Source: Clostridium_Z sp040797585
GTDB lineage: Bacteria > Bacillota > Clostridia > Clostridiales > Clostridiaceae
NCBI RefSeq assembly: GCF_040797585.1
Contig: NZ_JBFNEO010000172.1
Span: 1 to 6,268, forward strand
DNA: 6,268 bases
Direction: 5' to 3'
A program made the position numbers and the translations under genes. Position 1 is the stretch's first letter. Every line of letters begins with the position of its first letter. Shown piece by piece: positions 1-5,663 of the stretch. The notes beneath the pieces were generated by a model. That model was given only the letters and a program-made list of their open reading frames with translations, ran no database searches and was not told the DNA's origin.

Positions 1-689
1 GTCTAGAAAATCAGAATGAAGTAACTCATAAGGATATTTTAAAAGAAGACTCAGAAGAACTACCTAAAGTTTCTAGCTTCTCCACAGAAAAACCTATAGA
101 ATATGCTAAATTTCCAAAGTTAAGAGTAATAGGTCAATTTAATAAAACTTATATAATAGGGGAATTTAATGAGACTCTTTATTTAATAGATCAACATGCA
201 GCTCACGAGAAGATAATGTTTGAAAAATATATGGATGACATTAAAGAAGGTTCTGTAATAGCGCAGCCCCTTTTGATACCTGTTTTAATAGACTTATCCT
301 TAGATGATTTTGGAATTTATGAAGAAAACAAGGAACTCTTTAAAACTGGTGGTTTTAATGTAGAAAACTTTGGAGAAACTACTATTAGTTTAAGACAAGT
401 GCCATATATATTTGGTAAGCTAGACATAAAAAATTTATTTATGTCTATATTAGATAATCTAAAAAACTTAGGTAGTGGTAAAACAGAAGAGGTTAAGTTT
501 CATAAGATTGCCTCTATGGCTTGTAAATCAGCAATTAAAGCAAATGATTCATTAAGTAAAGAGGAAATGGAGGAACTTTTAGAAAAATTAAGATATATAG
601 AAGAACCATTTACATGTCCTCATGGTAGACCAACTATAATAAAGATGGGGCTTTATGAATTAGAAAAGAGATTTAAGAGAATACAGTAG
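1..689 (+). CDS. mutL: DNA mismatch repair protein MutL, C-terminal part (5' end outside window)
   Basis: The frame is open from base 3, so the 228 residues seen are only the C-terminal part of a protein of roughly 600-670 residues; the ATG at 216 is internal. The first ~38 residues look like the charged, poorly ordered linker. The dimerisation/endonuclease domain then starts at 'LRVIGQFNKTYIIGE'. It carries the metal-binding endonuclease motif DQHA-x2-E-x4-E (DQHAAHEKIMFE, about 189-224), the ACKSAIKA motif (519-542) and the CPHGRP zinc-site motif (615-632). Family knowledge: MutL proteins with these motifs nick the new DNA strand during mismatch repair, unlike E. coli MutL. QPLLIP at 264-281 fits the beta-clamp-binding motif known from B. 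subtilis MutL (QEMIVP). It ends 14 bp before miaA, as expected in a mutS-mutL-miaA-hfq operon. The ATPase domain cannot be checked here. Confidence 0.96.
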   Translation, partial: LENQNEVTHKDILKEDSEELPKVSSFSTEKPIEYAKFPKLRVIGQFNKTYIIGEFNETLYLIDQHAAHEKIMFEKYMDDIKEGSVIAQPLLIPVLIDLSLDDFGIYEENKELFKTGGFNVENFGETTISLRQVPYIFGKLDIKNLFMSILDNLKNLGSGKTEEVKFHKIASMACKSAIKANDSLSKEEMEELLEKLRYIEEPFTCPHGRPTIIKMGLYELEKRFKRIQ

Positions 690-703
690 GGGTAGATAAA
701 ATT

Positions 704-1633
704 ATGAAAAATAAACTTTTAGTTGTAAGTGGACCTACAGCTGTAGGTAAGACTAATATCTCCATAAAACTAGCAAAGATATTAAATGGAGAAATAATCT
801 CAGCAGATTCTATGCAGATATATAAGTACATGGACATAGGTTCTGCTAAAGTTACTGAGGAAGAGATGGATGGTGTTCCTCATCATCTTATAGATGTAGT
901 GATGCCAGATGAGGAATTTACTGTGGCAGACTTTAAAGAAAGAGCAAAAGCTTCTATAGAAGATATATGTAGTAGAGGAAAACTTCCCATATTAGCTGGT
1001 GGAACTGGTCTTTATATAGACTCTTTAATCTGCAATATGTCTTTTACAGAGGGAGTTAAGGATGAAGAATATAGAAACTACTTAGAAAACTTAAGTAAAG
1101 AAAAAGGAAATGAATATGTTCATAATATGTTAAAACAGGTAGATGAGGTAAGTGCAGAAAAAATTCATTTTAACAATGTAAAAAGAGTAATTCGTGCCTT
1201 AGAAGTATATAAAACTTCTGGGAAACCCTTTAGTTCCTTTAATGCAGGGGATACACTATACGATATTCCTTATGATATTGACTATTATGTTTTAACCATG
1301 AATAGAGAAAAACTCTATAATAGAATTAACCTAAGAGTTGATATTATGATGGAGAAGGGCCTTGTAAAAGAAGTGGAAAAGTTAAAAGATATGGGTTATA
1401 CTCCAGATATGCAATCTATGAAGGGGATAGGTTATAAAGAGATTCTATACTATTTAAATGAAGATATTACATTAGATAGATCAATAGAGCTAATTAAAAA
1501 GGGATCTAGAAACTATGCAAAAAGGCAACTTACCTGGTTTAGAAAAGATCCTAGGATTATATACCTAGATAAGGATGAAATGTCAGAAGATGAAATTATT
1601 AATAAAATAGTAAGTGACATAAAGGTCTATTAG
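704..1633 (+). CDS. miaA: tRNA dimethylallyltransferase MiaA
   Basis: MiaA transfers a dimethylallyl group from DMAPP to N6 of A37 in tRNAs that read U-starting codons, which stabilises codon-anticodon pairing; it acts in the cytoplasm. At 309 residues it has the usual length. Visible motifs are the P-loop GPTAVGKT (residues 10-17), the substrate-binding DSMQIY (35-40), GVPHHLID (57-64), FTVADF (72-77), GGTGLYI (99-105), KRVIRALEVYKTSGKP (160-175), GIGYKEI (241-247) and the C-terminal KRQLTWFRKDPRI (273-285). The start is supported by AGGGG at 688-692, which overlaps the mutL stop and suggests translation coupled to mutL. The spacing to ATG is somewhat long (11 nt). hfq follows after 54 bp in the same direction. 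Nothing in the gene looks damaged. Confidence 0.98.
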   Translation: MKNKLLVVSGPTAVGKTNISIKLAKILNGEIISADSMQIYKYMDIGSAKVTEEEMDGVPHHLIDVVMPDEEFTVADFKERAKASIEDICSRGKLPILAGGTGLYIDSLICNMSFTEGVKDEEYRNYLENLSKEKGNEYVHNMLKQVDEVSAEKIHFNNVKRVIRALEVYKTSGKPFSSFNAGDTLYDIPYDIDYYVLTMNREKLYNRINLRVDIMMEKGLVKEVEKLKDMGYTPDMQSMKGIGYKEILYYLNEDITLDRSIELIKKGSRNYAKRQLTWFRKDPRIIYLDKDEMSEDEIINKIVSDIKVY

Positions 1634-1643
1634 GTTGTATAAT
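1614..1643 (+). promoter_or_regulatory. Candidate hfq promoter inside the 3' end of miaA
   Basis: GTGACA (1614-1619, five of six matches to the -35 consensus) and a perfect TATAAT (1638-1643) are 18 nt apart. The predicted transcription start is near 1650, about 25 nt before the hfq ribosome site. It overlaps the last codons and stop of miaA. This would let hfq be made apart from the mutL-miaA message. In an AT-rich genome such matches can occur by chance. Confidence 0.5.
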
Positions 1644-1687
1644 TTAAGTAATTATAAAATTCTAAAAATTATTAAGGAGGATGCGCC

Positions 1688-1930
1688 ATGAGCAAAGCAG
1701 CTAATAATTTACAAGATATATTCCTAAATGGGGCTAGAAAGAATAAAATACCTGTTACAGTATATTTAACAAACGGCTTTCAACTAAAAGGGTTTGTTAA
1801 GGGATTTGATAGTTTTACTGTTGTTTTAGATTGTGATGGAAGACAAATGTTAATATATAAACATGCTATAAGTACAATTACCCCAGCCAAAGTTATACTT
1901 TTTAATAATAGTGTAGAAAATGAGAGATAA
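1688..1930 (+). CDS. hfq: RNA chaperone Hfq
   Basis: Hfq forms a hexameric Sm-like ring that binds U-rich and A-rich RNA and can pair small RNAs with mRNAs. All 80 residues fit the family: N-terminal helix with Q9, D10 and FLNGARKNK; Sm1 strand region VTVYLTNGFQLKGFVKGFDSF, where F43 matches the proximal-face aromatic residue; and Sm2 with the signature YKHAIST (57-63), whose Y-K-H matches the uridine-binding residues of E. coli Hfq. The rim patch is RKNK (17-20) in place of RRER. The tail after residue 66 is only ~14 residues, as is usual in Gram-positives. The start is set by AAGGAGG (1674-1680) 7 nt before ATG. It is the last gene before a terminator, and it follows miaA as in many bacteria. 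Confidence 0.97.
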   Translation: MSKAANNLQDIFLNGARKNKIPVTVYLTNGFQLKGFVKGFDSFTVVLDCDGRQMLIYKHAISTITPAKVILFNNSVENER

Positions 1931-1949
1931 AAATGAAACATAGAAAGAA

Positions 1950-1980
1950 GGATAGGTAAAATTTTGCCTATTCTTTTTTT
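1950..1980 (+). terminator. Intrinsic terminator after hfq
   Basis: GGATAGGTAAAA (1950-1961) pairs with TTTTGCCTATTC (1962-1973) with two G-U pairs; the middle AATT would form the loop. Seven T (1974-1980) follow, and A-rich sequence before the stem could extend it. It ends the miaA-hfq transcript 20 bp after the hfq stop. I see only weak -10-like sequence (such as TATATT at 1992-1997) between here and the next gene, so the latter's promoter is not firmly placed. Confidence 0.85.
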
Positions 1981-2028
1981 ATATGTTAATATATATTAGG
2001 AATAATTTATGGTTTTGGAGGAATAAAA

Positions 2029-3309
2029 ATGTTACAAGCTACTAAAGATATGCTGTTTAAAGAATATAAGATTAGTGATAAGGTTATAAATCTATATGAA
2101 AAAGCTCTAATAGATATAGAAGAGCAATTTAATATATATGATGAAATCAGAGAATTTAATCAGCTAAAAGTTCTTAAGGCATTTCAAGATGAGTACATAA
2201 GTGATAGTCATTTTACTAACTCTTCTGGATATGGATATGGAGACATAGGAAGGGATTCTTTAGATAAAGTATATGCAATAATATTTAACTGTGAAGCTGC
2301 CATTGTAAGACCTCATTTTGTTAATGGAACCCATGCTATTGGTTCAGCTTTGTTTGGAAACTTAAGACCTAATGACACCATGGTGTGTATTTCAGGAGCT
2401 CCTTATGACACATTACATAATATTATAGGAATAAGTGAAGAGAAGAACATAGGTTCTTTAAAAGAGTATGGAGTAAATTACAAACAAGTAGATTTAAAAA
2501 ATGGAAAATTTAATTTTGAAGAGATAAAAAGAGTTCTCGAAGAAGATAAAACCATAAAACTTGTACATATTCAACGTTCTACAGGCTATGGATGGAGAAA
2601 TTCCTTTGTTATAGATGAAATAAAGGAAGCTATAACTTTTGTAAAATCTATTAGGGAAGATGTAGTAGTCTTTGTAGATAACTGCTATGGGGAATTCATA
2701 GAAGATAAAGAGCCTACAGAAGTAGGGGCGGATCTTGTGGCAGGATCTTTAATTAAGAACATAGGGGGAGGAATTGCTCCTACTGGTGGATATATAGCAG
2801 GTAAGAAAGCTTACGTAGACCAAGCCGCTTACAGACTAACTGTTCCTGGAATAGGGGGAGAGTGTGGATCAACTTTTGGAGTTATGAGATCCTTCTATCA
2901 AGGGCTATTCTTAGCTCCCCATATAGCCATGGAGGCTGTAAAGGTAGCTATATTCTGTGCAAGGATAATGGAACTTGCAGGTTTTGAAGTATTACCTAAG
3001 TATAATGACAAAAGAAGTGATATAATACAAGCTATCAAATTTAATGATAAGGATAAACTAATAAACTTCTGTAAGGGTATCCAAAAGGGATCTCCAATAG
3101 ATTCTTTTGTTCAATGTGAACCATGGGATATGCCAGGATATACAGATCAAGTTATAATGGCTGCAGGAGCTTTTATTCAAGGATCATCTATAGAGCTTTC
3201 TGCTGATGCTCCTATAAGAGCACCATATATTGCATACCTTCAAGGTGGATTAACCTTTGATCATGGAAAAATAGGAATTCTAATTTCTCTTTCAAAAATA
3301 TTAGAGTAG
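2029..3309 (+). CDS. PLP-dependent methionine gamma-lyase family protein ('aluminium resistance protein', YnbB-like)
   Basis: This 426-residue protein belongs to the fold-type I PLP enzymes of the methionine gamma-lyase / aluminium-resistance family (B. subtilis YnbB type). Members are thought to be C-S lyases, but the physiological substrate is not well established and I do not assign one. Seen in sequence: glycine-rich SSGYGYGDIGRD (65-76), RPHFVNGTHAI (94-104), VDNCYGEF (216-223), where D217 is in the usual place for the Asp that contacts the pyridine nitrogen, and GSLIKNIGGG (239-248), where K243 is the likely Schiff-base lysine. The C-terminal stretch ELSADAPIRAPY (389-400) is also typical. 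Length is normal and there is no signal peptide or membrane segment. The start is fixed by GGAGG (2017-2021) 7 nt before ATG. It lies between hfq and lexA and converges on lexA. Proximity to hfq is known in other Firmicutes, but no functional link is evident. Confidence 0.9.
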   Translation: MLQATKDMLFKEYKISDKVINLYEKALIDIEEQFNIYDEIREFNQLKVLKAFQDEYISDSHFTNSSGYGYGDIGRDSLDKVYAIIFNCEAAIVRPHFVNGTHAIGSALFGNLRPNDTMVCISGAPYDTLHNIIGISEEKNIGSLKEYGVNYKQVDLKNGKFNFEEIKRVLEEDKTIKLVHIQRSTGYGWRNSFVIDEIKEAITFVKSIREDVVVFVDNCYGEFIEDKEPTEVGADLVAGSLIKNIGGGIAPTGGYIAGKKAYVDQAAYRLTVPGIGGECGSTFGVMRSFYQGLFLAPHIAMEAVKVAIFCARIMELAGFEVLPKYNDKRSDIIQAIKFNDKDKLINFCKGIQKGSPIDSFVQCEPWDMPGYTDQVIMAAGAFIQGSSIELSADAPIRAPYIAYLQGGLTFDHGKIGILISLSKILE

Positions 3310-3315
3310 GAAAGC

Positions 3316-3351
3316 ACTAAAAGTGAGGTTTAAACAAACCTCACTTTTAGT
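3316..3351. terminator. Bidirectional hairpin between the PLP enzyme gene and lexA
   Basis: A perfect 16-bp inverted repeat: ACTAAAAGTGAGGTTT (3316-3331), loop AAAC, and its complement (3336-3351). Each strand's stem ends with TTTTAGT, so a shorter GTGAGGTTT core stem would be followed by a short U run in either direction. It starts 6 bp after the upstream stop codon and includes the lexA stop codon (3347-3349) in its right arm. No long T tract follows outside the stem, so efficiency may be moderate. Confidence 0.75.
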
Positions 3352-3955
3352 ATCTTCTGTAAACTCCCACTAATTTTCCAAGAATTGAACAATCTTTAAC
3401 TATAATATCTTCCATAGTTTTATTTTCTGGATGTAATCTTATATGATCCTTTTCTTTGAAAAACCTTTTTATTGTTGCTTCATTTCCTATTAAAGCAACA
3501 ACAATATCTCCATTTATAGCAGAAGGTATTTTTTCAATTATAGCTAAATCACCATTATGTATTCCAGCTTCTATCATACTATCACCAATTACATTTAGTA
3601 TAAAAAGCTCTTTATCATGTTTAACAAAACTTGATGGAATAGAAAATGTATCTTCTATATTTTCTTCAGCCAAAATAGGAATACCAGCAGTTACCTTACC
3701 TATAACCGGAATATCTATTATTTCTTTATTTATAGAGGATAATCCAACAATCTCTAACGCTCTTGGTTTTGCAGGATCTCTTTTTATAAGACCTTTCTTT
3801 TCAAGGCGTTTTAAATGTCCATGAACAGTAGAAGTGGATTTTAGTGATACTGCCTCACAAATCTCTCTAACTGATGGGGGATATCCTTTTTCTTCAGTGT
3901 ATTTTTTTAAAAATTCATATATCTCCAATTGCTTTTTATTCTTAGCCTCTATCAT
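3347..3955 (-). CDS. lexA: SOS response repressor LexA
   Basis: LexA represses DNA-damage genes and cuts itself when RecA filaments form. At 202 residues it has family length. The N-terminal winged helix-turn-helix spans about residues 1-66 (GYPPSVREICEAVSLKSTST and the following HLKRLEKKGLIKRDPAKPRA). The S24-type autoprotease domain follows. The scissile bond is A90-G91 in KVTAGIP; the nucleophile is S126 in GDSMIEAG and the general base K163 in ATIKRF, so autocleavage should be intact. The start is supported by GAGGTG (3967-3962) 6 nt before ATG. A strong promoter with a LexA-type box upstream indicates autorepression. It is transcribed divergently from the acidic-protein gene at 4104 and converges with the PLP enzyme gene. 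Confidence 0.98.
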   Translation of the reverse strand: MIEAKNKKQLEIYEFLKKYTEEKGYPPSVREICEAVSLKSTSTVHGHLKRLEKKGLIKRDPAKPRALEIVGLSSINKEIIDIPVIGKVTAGIPILAEENIEDTFSIPSSFVKHDKELFILNVIGDSMIEAGIHNGDLAIIEKIPSAINGDIVVALIGNEATIKRFFKEKDHIRLHPENKTMEDIIVKDCSILGKLVGVYRRY

Positions 3956-3982
3956 CGATTACACCTCTCAATCCTTAAAAAC

Positions 3983-4011
3983 ATTATATCATAATAGTTT
4001 TACCATATCAA
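3983..4011 (-). promoter_or_regulatory. lexA promoter
   Basis: On the minus strand, TTGATA (4011-4006, five of six to consensus) is followed after exactly 17 nt by TATAAT (3988-3983, perfect). The -10 is preceded by TGA, giving an extended -10. The predicted start near 3976 gives a leader of about 20 nt. The -35 overlaps the LexA-type box by two bases, so LexA binding should block it. Confidence 0.85.
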
Positions 4012-4021
4012 ACTTATGTTC
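4010..4021 (-). promoter_or_regulatory. LexA operator (SOS box)
   Basis: Minus-strand GAACATAAGTTT fits GAAC-N4-GTTT, one base away from the perfect Firmicutes SOS box GAAC-N4-GTTC. It lies between the -35 boxes of two divergent promoters, touching the lexA -35 and sitting 7 bp upstream of the -35 for the gene at 4104. Assignment rests on motif match and on its place next to lexA. I found no second GAAC-N4-GTTC-like site in the window. Confidence 0.75.
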
Positions 4022-4028
4022 TGTTTAT

Positions 4029-4057
4029 TTGATATAGAAAGACTTATTTGGTATAAT
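4029..4057 (+). promoter_or_regulatory. Promoter of the acidic-protein gene
   Basis: TTGATA (4029-4034), 17 nt spacer, TATAAT (4052-4057), preceded by TGG as an extended -10. This is the same architecture as the lexA promoter on the other strand. The predicted start near 4064 gives a leader of about 40 nt ending in AGGAG (4090-4094). It lies just downstream of the LexA-type box, so SOS control is likely but less certain than for lexA. Confidence 0.8.
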
Positions 4058-4103
4058 TATAGAGCTAATTGGATAGTATTAATTGTATTAGGAGTGATTA
4101 TTA

Positions 4104-4451
4104 ATGAAAGATAGTAAAAAAGATTTTAATAATTATATAGACGAGGATTTAAGGGAATATTTAGATGAGAATGACGCTGATTTAAGATCTATAAGTATCC
4201 AAGCAGTTGCAAAGGATGAAGATGAAAGTTTTATTTATGAGGAAGATTTAAATTATGAACTAAATAAAGAAGTAGGAGAGAGTGACTACGAAGAAGATAC
4301 AGAGTATATAGAAGATGTAAATGAACTTGAGGATATAGAGTACATAGAAGATATTGATGGTCTATCATCTTTATTAGAAGATACATATAGCTTTAGTGAT
4401 AATTTTGAAGAAGCCTTTCCAGGTCTTATAAGAGTAAAAAAGAAAATCTAA
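4104..4451 (+). CDS. Strongly acidic hypothetical protein, 115 aa, probably SOS-linked
   Basis: I do not recognise this protein family. About 39 of 115 residues are Asp or Glu against about 11 Lys or Arg, for a net charge near -28. There is no signal peptide, no membrane segment and no cysteine. Acidic runs alternate with Tyr, Ile and Leu, and the segment EYIED occurs twice 12 residues apart (about residues 67-83). The C-terminus switches to aromatic-hydrophobic (SFSDNFEEAFPGLI) and ends in a basic RVKKKI tail. The start is supported by AGGAG (4090-4094) 9 nt before ATG. A strong promoter, a proper ribosome site and a terminator make it a real gene. It is divergent from lexA across a LexA-type box. 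A DNA-mimic or partner-binding role in damage response is only a guess from charge and context. Confidence 0.85.
   Translation: MKDSKKDFNNYIDEDLREYLDENDADLRSISIQAVAKDEDESFIYEEDLNYELNKEVGESDYEEDTEYIEDVNELEDIEYIEDIDGLSSLLEDTYSFSDNFEEAFPGLIRVKKKI
4302..4352 (+). repeat. Short direct repeat inside the acidic gene
   Basis: GAGTATATAGAAGAT (4302-4316) recurs as GAGTACATAGAAGAT (4338-4352), one base different and 36 bp apart, in the same reading frame. It encodes the two EYIED copies. This looks like an in-frame duplication and could allow length variation of the protein. Confidence 0.7.
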
Positions 4452-4481
4452 GGTAAATTCATACCTTAGATTTTCTTTTTT
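4436..4481. terminator. Bidirectional terminator between the acidic gene and the recombinase gene
   Basis: A perfect 20-bp inverted repeat: 4436-4455 pairs with 4462-4481, loop AATTCA. The core is AAAATCTAAGGTA / TACCTTAGATTTT, flanked by A6 on the left and T7 (4476-4482) on the right, so each strand has a stem followed by a U run. The acidic gene's stop codon (4449-4451) lies inside the left arm and the recombinase stop codon (minus, 4483-4481) at the right edge. Confidence 0.9.
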
Positions 4482-5338
4482 TATTCATCACTTAAAGGGT
4501 TTGACTTTACAGCTGCTCTTAGAATTTCATTATCTACATGGGTATAAATCTGAGTAGTAGATATGTTTTCATGACCTAAAATCTGCTGAAGGCTTCTAAT
4601 GTCTACATTCCCATGCTTATACATTAAAGTTGCAGCAGTATGTCTTAGCTTATGAGGGGTACATTTCTCTTTATTTACTCCTGAGTTTTTAACATGACTC
4701 TTAACCAATAGTTCTATGGCTCTAACAGAAATTCGTCTATGCTTATTACTTAAAAATAAAGCTTTTTTCTCATCACTTGGAACTTTTTCAGTATCTCTTA
4801 CAGGGATATATTCATTTATAGCCTTAATACAGGCTTTATTTAAGTAAACAGTCCTTTCTTTATTTCCTTTTCCTATTATACTTAGGGTATCGCCCTTTAT
4901 TTTATCTATATCTATACCACGAAGTTCTGAAACTCTAAGACCACAGTTTAAAAACAAGGTCAATATGCAAAAATCCCTTTTATAATTCTTACTATTTTCA
5001 TTTAATGAGTTTAAAAGAGTTTTACTTTCATCTAAAGTTAGGTATATAGGGTGTCTCTTGCTTATTTTAGGGGATTCTAAATCTAGAGAAGGATTTTCTT
5101 CTAAAATCTTAGCTTTTCCACTTAAATATTTGAAAAAGGATTTTAAAGTAGCCACTTTTCTAGCTCTAGCATAGGTTCCGTTATTTCTATATTTTTCCGT
5201 AAAAGATATAAAGGCGTATAAATCTGATAATCTAATTGATCTTATTAGAGATTCATCAATATCTTGTATAGGTATTTCTTCAAAGGTTACATCTTTATTA
5301 ATAAGACCTTTATAATATTTTATAAACCTAAAAAACAT
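4481..5338 (-). CDS. XerC/XerD-like tyrosine recombinase, 5' end apparently frameshifted
   Basis: Tyrosine recombinases cut and rejoin DNA at paired sites through a 3'-phosphotyrosine. The catalytic set is complete: R135 (NCGLRVSEL), K157 (GKGNKERTVYL), H229 and R232 (HKLRHTAATLM), H256 (LGHENISTTQ) and Y265 (IYTH). Residues ~20-85 are the rest of the N-terminal core-binding domain. Length from the only normal in-frame start (5338) is 285 residues, short for this family. That ATG has no good ribosome site (nearest GAAGGA is ~17 nt away) and cuts off a helix that continues in frame upstream (see 5339-5423). It lies beside lexA without phage genes, which fits a chromosomal Xer-type enzyme better than a prophage integrase. 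It could be the cell's dimer-resolution enzyme or an orphan recombinase; the target site is unknown. Confidence 0.88.
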   Translation of the reverse strand: MFFRFIKYYKGLINKDVTFEEIPIQDIDESLIRSIRLSDLYAFISFTEKYRNNGTYARARKVATLKSFFKYLSGKAKILEENPSLDLESPKISKRHPIYLTLDESKTLLNSLNENSKNYKRDFCILTLFLNCGLRVSELRGIDIDKIKGDTLSIIGKGNKERTVYLNKACIKAINEYIPVRDTEKVPSDEKKALFLSNKHRRISVRAIELLVKSHVKNSGVNKEKCTPHKLRHTAATLMYKHGNVDIRSLQQILGHENISTTQIYTHVDNEILRAAVKSNPLSDE

Positions 5339-5423
5339 TATTAAATCTATTTTATATCCTTCAACAGTGTTTTCTGATTTGCCTTTAATTACTGTTATTT
5401 ATAATCTCTATATCATATTTCAT
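5339..5423 (-). other. Frameshifted N-terminal extension of the tyrosine recombinase
   Basis: Reading upstream from 5338 in the recombinase frame, codons stay open to 5398 and encode ITVIKGKSENTVEGYKIDLI, a typical start of the core-binding domain (S-x-N-T-x-x-x-Y-x-x-D-L). No ATG, GTG or TTG is present there, and a TAA lies at 5401-5399. A strong ribosome site AGGAGG (5434-5429) with ATG 5 nt later (5423) opens a frame that encodes only MKYDIEIINSN before TAA at 5387-5385. The two frames differ by one base, and the change must fall between about 5401 and 5387. Removing one base there would give a ~313-residue protein. A recent one-base insertion, a read error, recoding or re-initiation are all possible. 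Confidence 0.72.
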
Positions 5424-5465
5424 AAATTCCTCCTAAATTCAATGGTGTTTTTTACTTGAAAATAA

Positions 5466-5471
5466 ATTATA
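5466..5471 (-). promoter_or_regulatory. Possible -10 box for the recombinase gene
   Basis: Minus-strand TATAAT (5471-5466) lies about 32 bp before the AGGAGG ribosome site at 5434-5429. No convincing -35 is found 16-18 nt upstream, so this is weak in an AT-rich stretch. The sequence also reads TATAAT on the plus strand two bases on (5468-5473). Confidence 0.35.
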
Positions 5472-5480
5472 ATTTTAATA

Positions 5481-5526
5481 AATAATAGTATATGATGAAA
5501 TTTTTATTACTTTATATACTATTATT
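5481..5526. repeat. 13-bp perfect inverted repeat, AT-rich
   Basis: AATAATAGTATAT (5481-5493) and its exact complement (5514-5526) are 20 bp apart. It sits upstream of the possible recombinase promoter. It may be an operator or RNA hairpin, but AT richness raises the chance of coincidence. No gene covers this part of the 5424-5759 gap. Confidence 0.5.
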
Positions 5527-5560
5527 CTATAAATTTATCCTGTTTCCTCTTTTTTTACAC

Positions 5561-5598
5561 AAATAACTTCGCTAAATGTATATTTAGCGAAGTTATTT
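5561..5598. repeat. Perfect 17-bp-arm palindrome; plus-strand terminator-like hairpin or recombinase site
   Basis: AAATAACTTCGCTAAAT (5561-5577), loop GTAT, and its exact complement (5582-5598). As plus-strand RNA this is a long stem followed by U-rich sequence (TTTT, then TTCTTTTT), which fits an intrinsic terminator. On the minus strand the stem is followed by GTGTAAAAAAA, which does not. No plus-strand gene lies upstream within about 1.1 kb, so a terminator role lacks an obvious client. Its central 34 bp (5563-5596) has the 13-8-13 layout and partial sequence of loxP (see findings). Confidence 0.8.
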
Positions 5599-5663
5599 TG
5601 TATTCTTTTTATGTTTTCTATAAAATCACCCGAATTCTTTGTGAAATCACTGTTTCAGTATAT

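Noticed and set aside
216..689. ATG at 216 as the start of a separate 157-residue gene
   Set aside because: The same frame is open to base 3 and encodes the DQHA endonuclease motif and linker of MutL upstream of and across this ATG; it is an internal methionine.
1931..2028. Riboswitch or leader RNA before the PLP enzyme gene
   Set aside because: After the hfq terminator only about 48 bp remain before the start codon, with no conserved riboswitch core or second hairpin.
3456..3824. Plus-strand open frame of 122 codons
   Set aside because: It lies wholly antisense to lexA, whose domains and catalytic residues are all intact; no ribosome site or promoter and no recognisable protein.
3834..4037. 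Plus-strand open frame of 67 codons across the lexA start
   Set aside because: Antisense to the lexA N-terminal domain and running through the lexA promoter and operator; no ribosome site.
5623..5650. Direct repeat AAATCAC at 5623-5629 and 5644-5650
   Set aside because: Seven bases twice at 21-bp spacing is suggestive of a helical phase but too short to claim as a binding site in this AT-rich DNA.
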